NCBI RefSeq assembly: GCF_900130065.1
Contig: NZ_FQXV01000003.1
Span: forward strand, 1-64,000
Direction: 5' to 3'
DNA: 64,000 bases
Origin: Sporobacter termitidis DSM 10068
Lineage (GTDB): Bacteria > Bacillota > Clostridia > Oscillospirales > Oscillospiraceae
Shown here: in pieces, positions 9,422 through 17,292 of the stretch
Layout of the letters: every line of letters starts with the position of its first letter
Position numbering within the stretch: the first letter of the stretch is position 1
Translations under genes and position numbers: made by a program
The notes under the pieces: model-generated
Told to the model about the DNA's origin: nothing
Seen by the model: the letters and a program-made list of their open reading frames with translations, nothing else
The model's database searches: none

Positions 9422-10150
9422 TTACCTAATTATCTCCGAAAATTTATCAAAAATTTGCTGCTTCTTACGTCTGCTAAGTGGTAATCGAGTATTATCATCT
9501 AGTCGAATTTCGATATCGTCTACAGAAAATATGTATTTCATATTGACTATACAAGTTCTATGAATATCGATAAATCCCAAAGGGATATAGTGATTAACTA
9601 TTTCCGAGAATTGGTAATGGCGCAAAGTGAATGTTCCCCTTTGAGAGTGTAAATATACCTTCCTATTAATACTTTCAAAATACACGATATCATCTAAAGG
9701 TACTTTGATTTCCATTACTTCATCTCTATCACTATCAACTTTGAAGAATTGAAACTGCGGATTGTCCTCAATAATTGCTCTATTAATTCTTTCGATTAAT
9801 TGACTTAATTCTTCATCAAGACGGGTCTTCGTAAGGAATCCGATTACGTCATATTGAAATGTGTTTAGTGCTTCTGATTCATAAGCTGTAATAAAAGCCA
9901 ATTTAAATTTTTTATCTAAAATGCGCAGCTGCTGCGCCACATCTTTTCCATTAATAACCGGCATTTCTATATCTAAAAAAATGACGTCATAATATGGATC
10001 ATATTTTCTGAACTGTTCTACTAATTCCATCCCATTTGTAAAGCTATGAATAAGCACGTCTGTTTTCAGTTGTTTGAAAATTTTCTCTGTTTTAGGAACG
10101 ATATATTTTAGAAAACGTGTGTCATCATCGCAAAATGCTATATGCAACAT
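9422..10150 (-). CDS. agrA: AgrA-type LytTR response regulator
   Basis: A 242-residue regulator with a receiver domain (acidic pocket CDDD near residues 7-10, phospho-acceptor Asp60 in FLDIEMP) and a C-terminal LytTR DNA-binding domain from about residue 140 (VYFESINRKVYLHS, IDIHRTCIVNMKYI). It is the partner of the adjacent AgrC kinase and the first agr gene transcribed. A ribosome site AAGGGCGTG precedes the ATG. No clear pair of LytTR direct repeats was seen immediately upstream. Confidence 0.92.
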   Translation of the reverse strand: MLHIAFCDDDTRFLKYIVPKTEKIFKQLKTDVLIHSFTNGMELVEQFRKYDPYYDVIFLDIEMPVINGKDVAQQLRILDKKFKLAFITAYESEALNTFQYDVIGFLTKTRLDEELSQLIERINRAIIEDNPQFQFFKVDSDRDEVMEIKVPLDDIVYFESINRKVYLHSQRGTFTLRHYQFSEIVNHYIPLGFIDIHRTCIVNMKYIFSVDDIEIRLDDNTRLPLSRRKKQQIFDKFSEIIR

Positions 10151-10231
10151 TGAAAGCCACGCCCTTTAAATAAGTAGTTTTATGCTATCCAAAATCGTTG
10201 GGTCTTATTTTCTCATGTTAACCTCCATTCT

Positions 10232-10468
10232 TTATCCAAGCAGAAACTCATACGATACGCATAAAATTTTTGATAAAGCTTTGACTTCATAATCAGCTAC
10301 AAATCTTGTCCCATTCTCTATACGCAGGATTGTAAGATCACTGAATTCAAAACCTTCTAACTGAAGTTTTTCAGCAAGCACTTTTTGCGTCAGTCCTTGT
10401 TCAGTGCGTATTTGTTTAATTTTTGTGCCTATAATATTTTTAGACTTCCCGGTCCAATATATTTTCAT
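10232..10468 (-). CDS. Small XRE-family helix-turn-helix protein
   Basis: A 78-residue DNA-binding protein made of one HTH_3/XRE domain: GTKIKQIRTEQGLTQKVLAEKL, then FSDLTILRIENGTRFV as recognition region. The frame could start at a TTG six codons earlier (10486); the ATG at 10468 is preferred. It lies 80 bases upstream of agrA on the same strand, so it may be the first gene of, or a local regulator of, the agr operon. Its composition is AT-rich like the agr genes. Confidence 0.82.
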   Translation of the reverse strand: MKIYWTGKSKNIIGTKIKQIRTEQGLTQKVLAEKLQLEGFEFSDLTILRIENGTRFVADYEVKALSKILCVSYEFLLG

Positions 10469-10803
10469 ATCGTTATTATGCCTCAATAACTTCTAAAAGC
10501 GAAGGTTTATATGTAGATTTTAATGGAAAAATATGCCGAATATCCTTCTAAAGATGAAGTCAAAACAAAATAGACTCATCGGCTGACCCTGCCGAGCTTT
10601 GAAAACCGAGGTATGAAACCATACGTGGTCAAAGCAAATTTTCTCTCGATATTCTAAACGCCCTAGCTTTGGAGACCGTCCACGATGACGCAAGCGTGAA
10701 CTGGATAGCTAGGAAATACAGGTGTCGATACGAATTGTATAGTCCACGTAAGACTTCAATATATCTCGTGCAGCGTCAATATAGACTTTGGAGTATAAAA
10801 GGG

Positions 10804-10836
10804 CAAAAAAACGGCCTGAAACTTTCGTTTCAAGCC
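10804..10836 (-). terminator. Orphan Rho-independent terminator beside a tRNA end remnant
   Basis: On the minus strand, GGCTTGAAAC, loop GAAA, GTTTCAGGCC (one mismatch) is followed by GTTTTTTTG. No gene ends just upstream of it. Directly before it on that strand is the tRNA-like end TATCTCCACCA. The same order, tRNA end then a TTGAAAAC-type hairpin then T run, occurs at the intact tRNA-Ala gene near 34.95 kb. Confidence 0.7.
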
Positions 10837-10837
10837 A

Positions 10838-10850
10838 TTTGGTGGAGATA
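10838..10850. repeat. Candidate left attachment site (tRNA-Ala 3' end copy)
   Basis: The 13 bases TTTGGTGGAGATA are identical and in the same orientation to 34957-34969, which cover the CCA end and last acceptor-stem bases of the tRNA-Ala gene. Duplicated tRNA 3' ends mark the two junctions of elements inserted by tyrosine recombinases. The match is short, so the assignment is inference. Confidence 0.45.
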
Positions 10851-10986
10851 TTGCTGTCGATTGTAAATTTGCACAAGATAAGACTACTGTAGTAGACTGG
10901 CATCGTTTCAGCATAGTATACTTGCTTTAAGCATATACCAGAGCGGCCTGTGCCGGTATGCTCTGGATACTAAGGAGAGTAAAGAG

Positions 10987-11401
10987 ATGGAACGGATTTA
11001 CTCAATTGACGAACTAAAAAGTATTCTGTCGCCCATTTTTACCCGGTATGGCGGAAGCGTGCTATCCTCTTTGGCTCTTTGCTTTTCTGCTAGTGTTTAT
11101 CTTTGCTCCACGCAGAGGCTTTGTCAGCTCCCTGCGCAGACGTCGGAACCAAAGAATACAGTTTGCTAAAATGATGTTCCTTTTCCATCTTTATAACCAT
11201 GACGGCAGTGAAGATGAAGCGAGGGAGGCCGGGTTCGATACCATACAAGCGCAACTGCACTGGGATGCGGCCTTTACAAGTAATATCATGGCGCTTCTGA
11301 AAAAAGAAGATTGCATAGAGTTTACGGTTGACGCGGTCAAGCTGACCGAACAGGGCCGCATAAACAGCGTTCGTAACTATGAGGCATTGTTCTCGAAATA
11401 A
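10987..11401 (+). pseudogene. Chimeric remnant: nucleotidyltransferase start joined to metal-ABC permease end
   Basis: Two broken genes appear fused out of frame. From the ATG at 10987, with Shine-Dalgarno AAGGAGAG, the reading MERIYSIDELKSILSPIFTRYG looks like the start of a small MNT-type nucleotidyltransferase; the family resemblance then stops. From about 11048, in another frame, CYPLWLFAFLLVFIFAPRRGF looks like the last helix and tail of a zinc/manganese ABC permease. A winged-helix-like extension follows (EAREAGFDTIQAQLHWD, VKLTEQGR) to the stop at 11399-11401. A deletion joining the two is the simplest reading. Either half could still be translated, but neither would be complete. Confidence 0.55.
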
Positions 11402-11475
11402 GTCCGCATCACCACGAATTCGGAATATCGTCCCTCGTGAAGAATGGTTTTTTTCTGCAACCCGACAAGAGTCAA

Positions 11476-12888
11476 TTAACTTTCCTTAATATTCCCAAGC
11501 AGGATGACATCATCACAAACCAAATCGATCAGCAGTTGATCGTGGGTGATCACGATAACGGTTTTGCCTTCCCGAGCCAGTATCTGCACATACCGAACAA
11601 GTCTTTGAACATTGATGGCGTCCAGTCCGCTGGTAGGCTCGTCCAAAACAATTAGGTCCGCGTCTGTGCAAAAGGCCGCTGCCAGAGTGACCCGTTGCTT
11701 CTCTCCCCCGGAGAGGGAGGCGGGATGCCGGTCTTTGAGGTGCATCAGACCAAACAGATCAAGTGCCTCGTACGCCCGTTTCCGAAGCACGTCAGTCATG
11801 GCGCGTCCCAGTACCAGCTCGTTGCCGACGCTGTCCGTATAAAGCTGATAGTCGGCGTCCTGCATCACAAAATAGCTGCCCTCTCTGCGGGCCGCTCTGG
11901 AGAGCGTCTTATCCCCGGAAAGCACCTTTCCTTTTTGGGGCGAGAGCAGGCCGCACAGGATTTTGCACAGCGTGGTCTTGCCCGTGCCGTTGCCGCCGGT
12001 CAAAGCGGTGACCGTTCCAGGACATAGTGCAAAATCAACGTGCTTGATGCCCCGGCTGCTTTCGCGGTAGCAGTAAGTGATGCCGCGACCATAATAAGGC
12101 AGACGCCCAGGCGTTGCAGTATTTTTTCTGTCCTGACCGCGACGCGCTGCATCGGGATGACGTAACCCATACTCCATTGCCTCTGCACAGGACAGTGCGG
12201 CAAATTGCTCTCGGCTCCACTCCTTGACAAGCTCACCTTGTCCTATGCATAGATACCGGTCAGCCACCGGCAGGAACTCGTGTAGCCGGTGCTCGCTGAC
12301 GATGATCGTTGTCCCCGCCTGTTTGATGGCCAGCAGTATCCTGATCAATTCTTCCTTTGAAGCGGCGTCCAGGTTGGCGGAGGGTTCATCCAGAAGCAAC
12401 AGCAGTGGACTGAGGAGGCATGCGGAGGCAATGGCGACCTTCTGCTTTTGCCCGCTGGACATTTTATTCAGGTCTGTGTCCAAGAGGTCCGTTATCCTGA
12501 GCAGGCCGGCAAGCTCGTCTATTCTTTCGATTATCTTGTTAGGCGGTAAGCCGAGGTTCTCGCCGGAAAAGGCCAGTTCGTCCCGGACTTTGGACATGAA
12601 GAACTGGCTTCGGGGGTCCTGAAACACCATGCCGATTTTCTGGGCTTTTTCTTCCGGGGAAAAAGCTGCGGGCGGTTTTCCGTCCACCAGGGCCGATCCG
12701 TGCATTACCCCGTCGTATACGGATGGGATCAGGCCGCTGATGAGCCGCAGAAGCGTTGTCTTCCCGCAGCCCGACGGGCCGCACAGCACGACACACTCGC
12801 CCTTTCGGATGTCCATCGTTACATTGGTGAGTTCGCCATCCATCTCATCCTCGCCATATGCAAAGGACAGATTTTCAAGATGTATCAT
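11476..12888 (-). CDS. ECF transporter double ATPase (EcfA1-EcfA2 fusion), copy 1
   Basis: A 470-residue protein of two fused ABC ATPase domains. Domain 1 has Walker [10 protein letters not shown], signature MSSGQKQK and Walker B LLLLDEPSANLD. Domain 2 (from about residue 265) has GGNGTGKTT, LSGGEKQR and LIVLDEPTSGLD. This is the energising subunit of an energy-coupling-factor importer. The frame is open for 66 more codons upstream, but these lie inside the ecfT gene. The ATG at 12888, giving MIHLENLSFAYG, overlaps the ecfT stop by four bases and is the likely start. Confidence 0.9.
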   Translation of the reverse strand: MIHLENLSFAYGEDEMDGELTNVTMDIRKGECVVLCGPSGCGKTTLLRLISGLIPSVYDGVMHGSALVDGKPPAAFSPEEKAQKIGMVFQDPRSQFFMSKVRDELAFSGENLGLPPNKIIERIDELAGLLRITDLLDTDLNKMSSGQKQKVAIASACLLSPLLLLLDEPSANLDAASKEELIRILLAIKQAGTTIIVSEHRLHEFLPVADRYLCIGQGELVKEWSREQFAALSCAEAMEYGLRHPDAARRGQDRKNTATPGRLPYYGRGITYCYRESSRGIKHVDFALCPGTVTALTGGNGTGKTTLCKILCGLLSPQKGKVLSGDKTLSRAARREGSYFVMQDADYQLYTDSVGNELVLGRAMTDVLRKRAYEALDLFGLMHLKDRHPASLSGGEKQRVTLAAAFCTDADLIVLDEPTSGLDAINVQRLVRYVQILAREGKTVIVITHDQLLIDLVCDDVILLGNIKES

Positions 12889-13568
12889 ACGTTTCCCTTC
12901 ACCAGCCATAGAATCATACAGGCACCCAAGGTATAGAGCCCTACCGCGAGAAGTCCTGTTGGACGAACTCCCACGGGATAGATGCAGCTTCGGGGCCGCC
13001 TGCTTTCGACGCCACGGAACTGCGCGGCGCAAGTGAGCTCTGTGGAAAGCTTGAGGCCACGGATAATGAGCGGAAGGACAAAGCACTCATACGCCATTGC
13101 GGGATGCAGGAGGATACTGTACCAGCGGGGTAAAATACCGCGGGCGCGGATGCCCTGCCGGATAGCCGCCATCTCGATGCGGATCACCGACGAGAACCGG
13201 AACAGGATACAGATCATAATCAAAACCTGTCGCGGCAGGCGCATACGCGCGCCGGACCATAAAATGGCGCCAGGCGGCGATGAAATCAGCAGTGTTCCGA
13301 TCATCAGCACGGGAAGCATGCGCAGCGTCAGGTAAACGATCATCAGCGCGGTTCCCAATCCGGAGGGCAAAACGATCAGCAGGCAGGACGCAGCCGCATA
13401 CCCGATTGCGCAGCGGAGGCTTTGACTGCGCCTGCCGTGCGCAAAGAGATAGAGGAGGCTCAGCAGCATCAGCAAATGGAGCTGCCAGTCACTTCGGATG
13501 GCAATGGCAAAGATGCCGGCTGCAAGCAGCGTTGCAAGATGGATTCTGGGATCCTCTACGCGGCTCAT
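12885..13568 (-). CDS. ECF transporter transmembrane component EcfT, copy 1
   Basis: A 227-residue membrane protein with about six hydrophobic segments. The two EcfT coupling motifs are recognisable as AIRQGIRARGI and AAQFRGVESRRPRS. It connects the double ATPase (overlapping downstream by four bases) to the S component (overlapping upstream by four bases). The three-gene set is translationally coupled. The transported molecule is set by the S component. Confidence 0.87.
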   Translation of the reverse strand: MSRVEDPRIHLATLLAAGIFAIAIRSDWQLHLLMLLSLLYLFAHGRRSQSLRCAIGYAAASCLLIVLPSGLGTALMIVYLTLRMLPVLMIGTLLISSPPGAILWSGARMRLPRQVLIMICILFRFSSVIRIEMAAIRQGIRARGILPRWYSILLHPAMAYECFVLPLIIRGLKLSTELTCAAQFRGVESRRPRSCIYPVGVRPTGLLAVGLYTLGACMILWLVKGNV

Positions 13569-14203
13569 ATTTTGGCTTTTTTCACATGCCGGTTGACGAT
13601 GGCGCGGCCGATCAGGCAGCCGAGCACCGCGCCTGCCGCAGTCAGGAAAATGATGATGGCAATGGCGCTGGGGCTGGAATACACATTGGTCAGGAACTCC
13701 ACGGCAGCGGGATCGCTGTAGGCGCTGTACCAGCCAAGATAACTCTCTCGGAACAGCAGCATAGGAAGGATTCCGGCGCCGGAAAACGCGAAGAAATAGA
13801 TGAAAAAGCCGATGCAGTTGCGCCAGAAATTCTTATACGCATCCCGCCCCAGCATGCACAACTCCCCAATTACACCTAAGACAGCGTATACGCCGAAGGT
13901 ATAGATCTGGCCGATGATCAGAAAGGCCAGCGCGGTGATCAGATGGACGAAAAACAACACGCCCCGCCTGCCCACCCGTGTCGCCAGCACCATATAAAAC
14001 GGGCCGGCAAGAACGGCGGCGATCCCTGGGCCGGCATAATACGCCCCGATGGGCGTCAGTACGATATTGGTTGCCATCGTGACCAGCATCATGACGATGA
14101 AAATAATGACGGTAAACACAGCCAGCGTGATGACGTTCTTCAGCGTCCACCGATTGGGATGAGCTGTCGCCTCTGAGGCATTGACTTTGGTGACCTCATT
14201 CAT
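13565..14203 (-). CDS. MptD-type ECF transporter S component, copy 1
   Basis: A 212-residue membrane protein with six helices after a short polar N-terminus; helix 1 is VITLAVFTVIIFIVMMLVTM. The pattern (GPGIAAVLAGPFYMVLATRVGRRG, then GRDAYKNFWRN) fits the MptD/Trep_Strep family of S components, whose ligand is not established. It is first in the S-EcfT-EcfA operon, with ribosome site AGGAGGG. A palindromic operator lies about 50 bases upstream, between it and the divergent AraC gene. Co-location with exporter-fold ABC pairs suggests import of a metallophore or similar, which is inference. Confidence 0.82.
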   Translation of the reverse strand: MNEVTKVNASEATAHPNRWTLKNVITLAVFTVIIFIVMMLVTMATNIVLTPIGAYYAGPGIAAVLAGPFYMVLATRVGRRGVLFFVHLITALAFLIIGQIYTFGVYAVLGVIGELCMLGRDAYKNFWRNCIGFFIYFFAFSGAGILPMLLFRESYLGWYSAYSDPAAVEFLTNVYSSPSAIAIIIFLTAAGAVLGCLIGRAIVNRHVKKAKI

Positions 14204-14216
14204 GTATGAACCCTCC

Positions 14217-14245
14217 TTGAATTCCGCGCATATGTTTGTTATACT
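14217..14245 (+). promoter_or_regulatory. Candidate promoter of AraC regulator, copy 1
   Basis: TTGAAT, a 17-base spacer, then TATACT (14240-14245). The palindrome at 14252-14271 sits just after the -10 box, where a bound protein would block initiation. Confidence 0.5.
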
Positions 14246-14251
14246 ATAAAT

Positions 14252-14271
14252 GAGTTAGAAATATCTAACTC
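14252..14271. promoter_or_regulatory. Palindromic operator, GAGTTAGA-N4-TCTAACTC
   Basis: A perfect eight-base inverted repeat with a four-base spacer lies between the divergent S component and AraC genes. Its core AGTTAG-N6-CTAACT is shared exactly, spacing included, with 25723-25740 in the equivalent position of the second gene cluster. It lies just downstream of the plus-strand -10 box and within the likely promoter region of the leftward operon, so it could control both. Confidence 0.65.
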
Positions 14272-14370
14272 GGCGTCAAGTATAGCATCTCCGAATCGAT
14301 GATAACAGCTGGCTATTTGCCGTTTGGCTGTTTGCCGTATTTTTTTGGCTTTTAGAAAAAGGTGAGCGAT

Positions 14371-15342
14371 GTGACAGACAATCCCATAAATAAAATGTTT
14401 TTTGAGCCCTTGCGCAGTATGAGCGCTTACATCCAGGAAAGGAGCCCGTACAACTGGGAGGGGGTGTGCTTTGCGATGCATGACGAGCGGTGCAGCGCGG
14501 AGTACTGGATGTATCCCTGCGGCGATTTGTTCACAATTAGCGTGACGAACATTCTATACAGGAAGGATACCACTCTGACATTTCAGCAGCCGGACGACTA
14601 TGTCGGGGTATTCTATTATGATTCTGTTGAGGGAGTGGATGAGGAAACGCAACTGCCTATCGCGGTGGGGCGCGTCGCGGGGCATATCGGCACGGGGCAG
14701 CCATATACCGCCACATATCGGGGCAACGTACCCATCCGCGGCGTTGCGATCAATATCATGCCGGAGTATTGCGACAGGGTGCTTGCCTCCAAGTTCCCCG
14801 GCGGGTATCGCAGGCTGAAGGACGCCTTTTCCTGCCTGAACGATAATCCCGAGATACCAGAGCTGCTGCTGGTGCTCCGGCAAATCCAGAACTGCCGCGC
14901 AGAGGGTCCTGCGGCGGCACTGTATTACGAGAGCAAGGTCAACGAGGCGCTCTCCATCATTCTCACAAAATCAGGGGAACCGAAGAGACCGCGTGTGTCC
15001 TTGCCGGCGGACGACAGGGAAAAGCTGTTCCAGATGGAAGCGTACATACACAGCCACTATGCCGAGGAGCTGCCGCTTGCCCATTTGGCGTCCATCGCCT
15101 GCATGAGCGTGAGCAAGCTCAAATACAGTTTTCAATCGGCGTATGGATGCCCGGTTTCGGAATATATCACCGAGATCCGTATGCGGCAGGCGCAGCACCT
15201 GCTGGAAAACGGCGTGGACAACGTCGCACAGATAGCCGGTAAGGTCGGATATTTACGCCCCAGTTCTTTCACCAAGGCGTTCAAGGAAAGAGTCGGCGTT
15301 TTACCCAAGGACTACAGGAAGAGCACTTCCGGGCCGCGATAA
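14371..15342 (+). CDS. AraC-family transcriptional regulator, copy 1
   Basis: A 323-residue regulator. The C-terminal 100 residues hold two helix-turn-helix motifs (LAHLASIACMSVSKLKYSFQ and VAQIAGKVGYLRPSSFTKAF) and the AraC end GVLPKDYRK. The N-terminal 200 residues form a ligand-sensing domain, similar in layout to the AraC protein at 25846-26814 (FYYDSVEG versus CYYDSISG). The GTG at 14371 is chosen because AAGGTGAG lies five bases before it; a GTG at 14362 is possible. It is divergent from the ECF operon and followed by the ABC pair, so it most likely controls both. Confidence 0.88.
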   Translation: MTDNPINKMFFEPLRSMSAYIQERSPYNWEGVCFAMHDERCSAEYWMYPCGDLFTISVTNILYRKDTTLTFQQPDDYVGVFYYDSVEGVDEETQLPIAVGRVAGHIGTGQPYTATYRGNVPIRGVAINIMPEYCDRVLASKFPGGYRRLKDAFSCLNDNPEIPELLLVLRQIQNCRAEGPAAALYYESKVNEALSIILTKSGEPKRPRVSLPADDREKLFQMEAYIHSHYAEELPLAHLASIACMSVSKLKYSFQSAYGCPVSEYITEIRMRQAQHLLENGVDNVAQIAGKVGYLRPSSFTKAFKERVGVLPKDYRKSTSGPR

Positions 15343-15367
15343 TGCAGCCAAATTTATAGAAGCGGAC

Positions 15368-15402
15368 GTCCCTGCGTTACAAGATGCAGGGGCTTTTCCT
15401 TT
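15368..15402 (+). terminator. Terminator after AraC gene, copy 1
   Basis: GTCCCTGC, a ten-base loop and GCAGGGGC (one wobble pair), then CTTTTCCTTTT. It separates the AraC gene from the ABC pair, which would then need its own promoter or read-through. Confidence 0.6.
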
Positions 15403-15534
15403 TGAAAGACCTTTTTCTACGCTTGACGGCCAAACCGTTCCCAAATCACTTGCAGTTCTCGCCGGCTGTTTCCATGATAGAGAATGAACATAAGCGATTG
15501 TATCATTGATTCACGAAAGGACTGGTTGAGATTT

Positions 15535-17292
15535 ATGTCTACGTTTCAAAAAGTATATGCCTTTGCCGCTCACGGCAAACGGTATATGCATAAAGCGTTT
15601 CTTCTTCTGACATCCAGCGCGGTGATCGGCATCGTGCCGTATATCGCCGTCTATCTCATTATCATGCGGCTCACCGGCGGACAGCTCACCGCCGGGTTTG
15701 GCGTCGGCGCCGCGGGGGTCATCCTGCTGAGCCTGCTGCTGAAAAGCCATACCCAGGAAAAGGGGCTTGCAGCCTCACACCGGCTGGCCTACGATACGCT
15801 GATGGGGATGCGGCAGAAGGCCGCAGATAAGCTGCTGAGCATGCCCATGGGCGAGATCGAGCGCTACGGCAGCGGCGCCCTGAAAAAGATCTTTGTGGAA
15901 GATATCGAGGGAATGGAGCTGATATTGGCTCACGCGATCCCCGAGGGCGTCGGCAACATCATCGGCCTGTGCACGGTCGTGGTGACACTGTTTATTGCCG
16001 ACTGGCGCCTGGCGCTGTGCGCCCTGGCCGTGATTCCTTTCGGGTTTCTGGCGCTGAGCGGAATCAGCAAAACCGCCACGCAAAAGCTGGAGCTCTATTA
16101 CCAGGCTTCACGGGAGATGAACAGCACCATCATCGAGTATGTCTCCGGCATGGAGGTGATCAAGGTGTTCGGGCAGGGAGAGAGTGCCTTCTCGCGTTAC
16201 CGCAAGGCCATTGAGGGGTATAAGAAATTTTCCCTGAACTGGTATAAAAGCTGCTGGAAATACATGAGCATGTACAACGTGTTCCTGCCCACGACGCTGC
16301 TCTTTGCGCTGCCTGCGGCCATCCTGTTTTACACCTCCGGCTCGCTGTCTTTCGGCCTGCTGGTGTTGTGCGTCCTGCTGGCCATGAGCATGGGACCGAT
16401 GCTGCTGCACCTGGTGATCTTTTTCCCGATCATTCCCAACTTGCGTCAGAAGTTCAAACGCATTGAGGATCTGTTTGAAGAAACAGAACTACCCGTGGGC
16501 CATGACCGTTCGTTTCCGGATGGATACGGCGTGAGCTTCCATAACGTGACGTTTGCCTATCAGGATATTCCGGTGCTGAAGGATGTTTCCTTTGAAGCCC
16601 GCGCGGGTGGGATTACCGCCATCGTGGGAGAGTCGGGCGCGGGCAAATCCACCGTGGCAAAGCTGACGGCCCGCTTCTGGGACGTAGGCGAGGGGAGCAT
16701 CCGCATCGGCGGCAGGGATATCCGGGAATATGCCTTCGAAGCCCTCATGGATACCATCAGCTATGTTTCTCAGGATAATTTTCTCTTTAATCAGAGCATC
16801 ATGGAAAACATCCAAGTTGGCAGGCCCGGCGCGTCCGACGAGGATGTCATGGAGATGGCGAAGAAGGCGCAATGCCACGATTTCATTATGGAAATGCCAC
16901 AGGGGTATCAGACCGTGGTGGGCGAAGCCGGAGACAGGCTTTCGGGCGGACAGCGCCAGCGCATCACCATCGCGCGGGCCATGCTCAAAAACGCGCCGAT
17001 CGTACTGCTGGACGAGGCGACCTCCAGTACGGACGCCGAAAACGAGGACCTGATCCAGGAGGCGCTCAACCAACTCCTGCGGGGAAAGACGGTGCTGGTC
17101 ATCGCCCATCGGCTCTCCACCGTCGTGGATGCCGATCATATCATCGTGCTCAAGGCTGGCAAGGTCATTGTCCAGGGCAAACACCCGGATCTATTGCAAG
17201 CCTCGACGGAATATGCCCATATGTGGCAGAGCTACCGGCAGTCCGCGCGCTGGGAATACAAAACTGAAAGGAAGGTGGCGGAATCATGCTGA
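15535..17292 (+). CDS. Exporter-fold ABC half-transporter A, copy 1
   Basis: A membrane domain of six helices (residues 1-330) is fused to an ATPase domain with Walker A GESGAGKST, signature LSGGQRQR, Walker B IVLLDEATSST and switch His in IAHRLS. The protein is about 585 residues from the ATG at 15535; the frame is open back to an ATG at 15484 with no better ribosome site. It overlaps the next half-transporter by seven bases, so the two form a heterodimer. Although exporter-like in fold, pairs of this kind beside AraC regulators resemble the YbtPQ/IrtAB siderophore importers, which fits the ECF neighbours. The direction of transport is not shown by sequence. Confidence 0.88.
   Translation: MSTFQKVYAFAAHGKRYMHKAFLLLTSSAVIGIVPYIAVYLIIMRLTGGQLTAGFGVGAAGVILLSLLLKSHTQEKGLAASHRLAYDTLMGMRQKAADKLLSMPMGEIERYGSGALKKIFVEDIEGMELILAHAIPEGVGNIIGLCTVVVTLFIADWRLALCALAVIPFGFLALSGISKTATQKLELYYQASREMNSTIIEYVSGMEVIKVFGQGESAFSRYRKAIEGYKKFSLNWYKSCWKYMSMYNVFLPTTLLFALPAAILFYTSGSLSFGLLVLCVLLAMSMGPMLLHLVIFFPIIPNLRQKFKRIEDLFEETELPVGHDRSFPDGYGVSFHNVTFAYQDIPVLKDVSFEARAGGITAIVGESGAGKSTVAKLTARFWDVGEGSIRIGGRDIREYAFEALMDTISYVSQDNFLFNQSIMENIQVGRPGASDEDVMEMAKKAQCHDFIMEMPQGYQTVVGEAGDRLSGGQRQRITIARAMLKNAPIVLLDEATSSTDAENEDLIQEALNQLLRGKTVLVIAHRLSTVVDADHIIVLKAGKVIVQGKHPDLLQASTEYAHMWQSYRQSARWEYKTERKVAESC

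Larger units (their letters stand above)
10469..10986. other. Gene-poor stretch at the left boundary of the putative island
   Basis: No supported gene. The first 170 bases are AT-rich like the agr island. Short open frames here have no ribosome site or recognisable domain. The stretch includes a minus-strand terminator hairpin (10804-10836) and the end of a tRNA-like sequence (10838-10850). From 10930 it contains the upstream region of the remnant gene at 10987, with a Shine-Dalgarno AAGGAGAG. Confidence 0.5.

Noticed and set aside
10669-10866. Small plus-strand frame of 65 codons in the gene-poor stretch
   Set aside because: No ribosome site, runs through the terminator hairpin and tRNA-end remnant, and resembles no known protein.
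16489-17184. Minus-strand frame of 231 codons opposite an ABC ATPase
   Set aside because: It mirrors codons of the ABC gene; no ribosome site, no domain.
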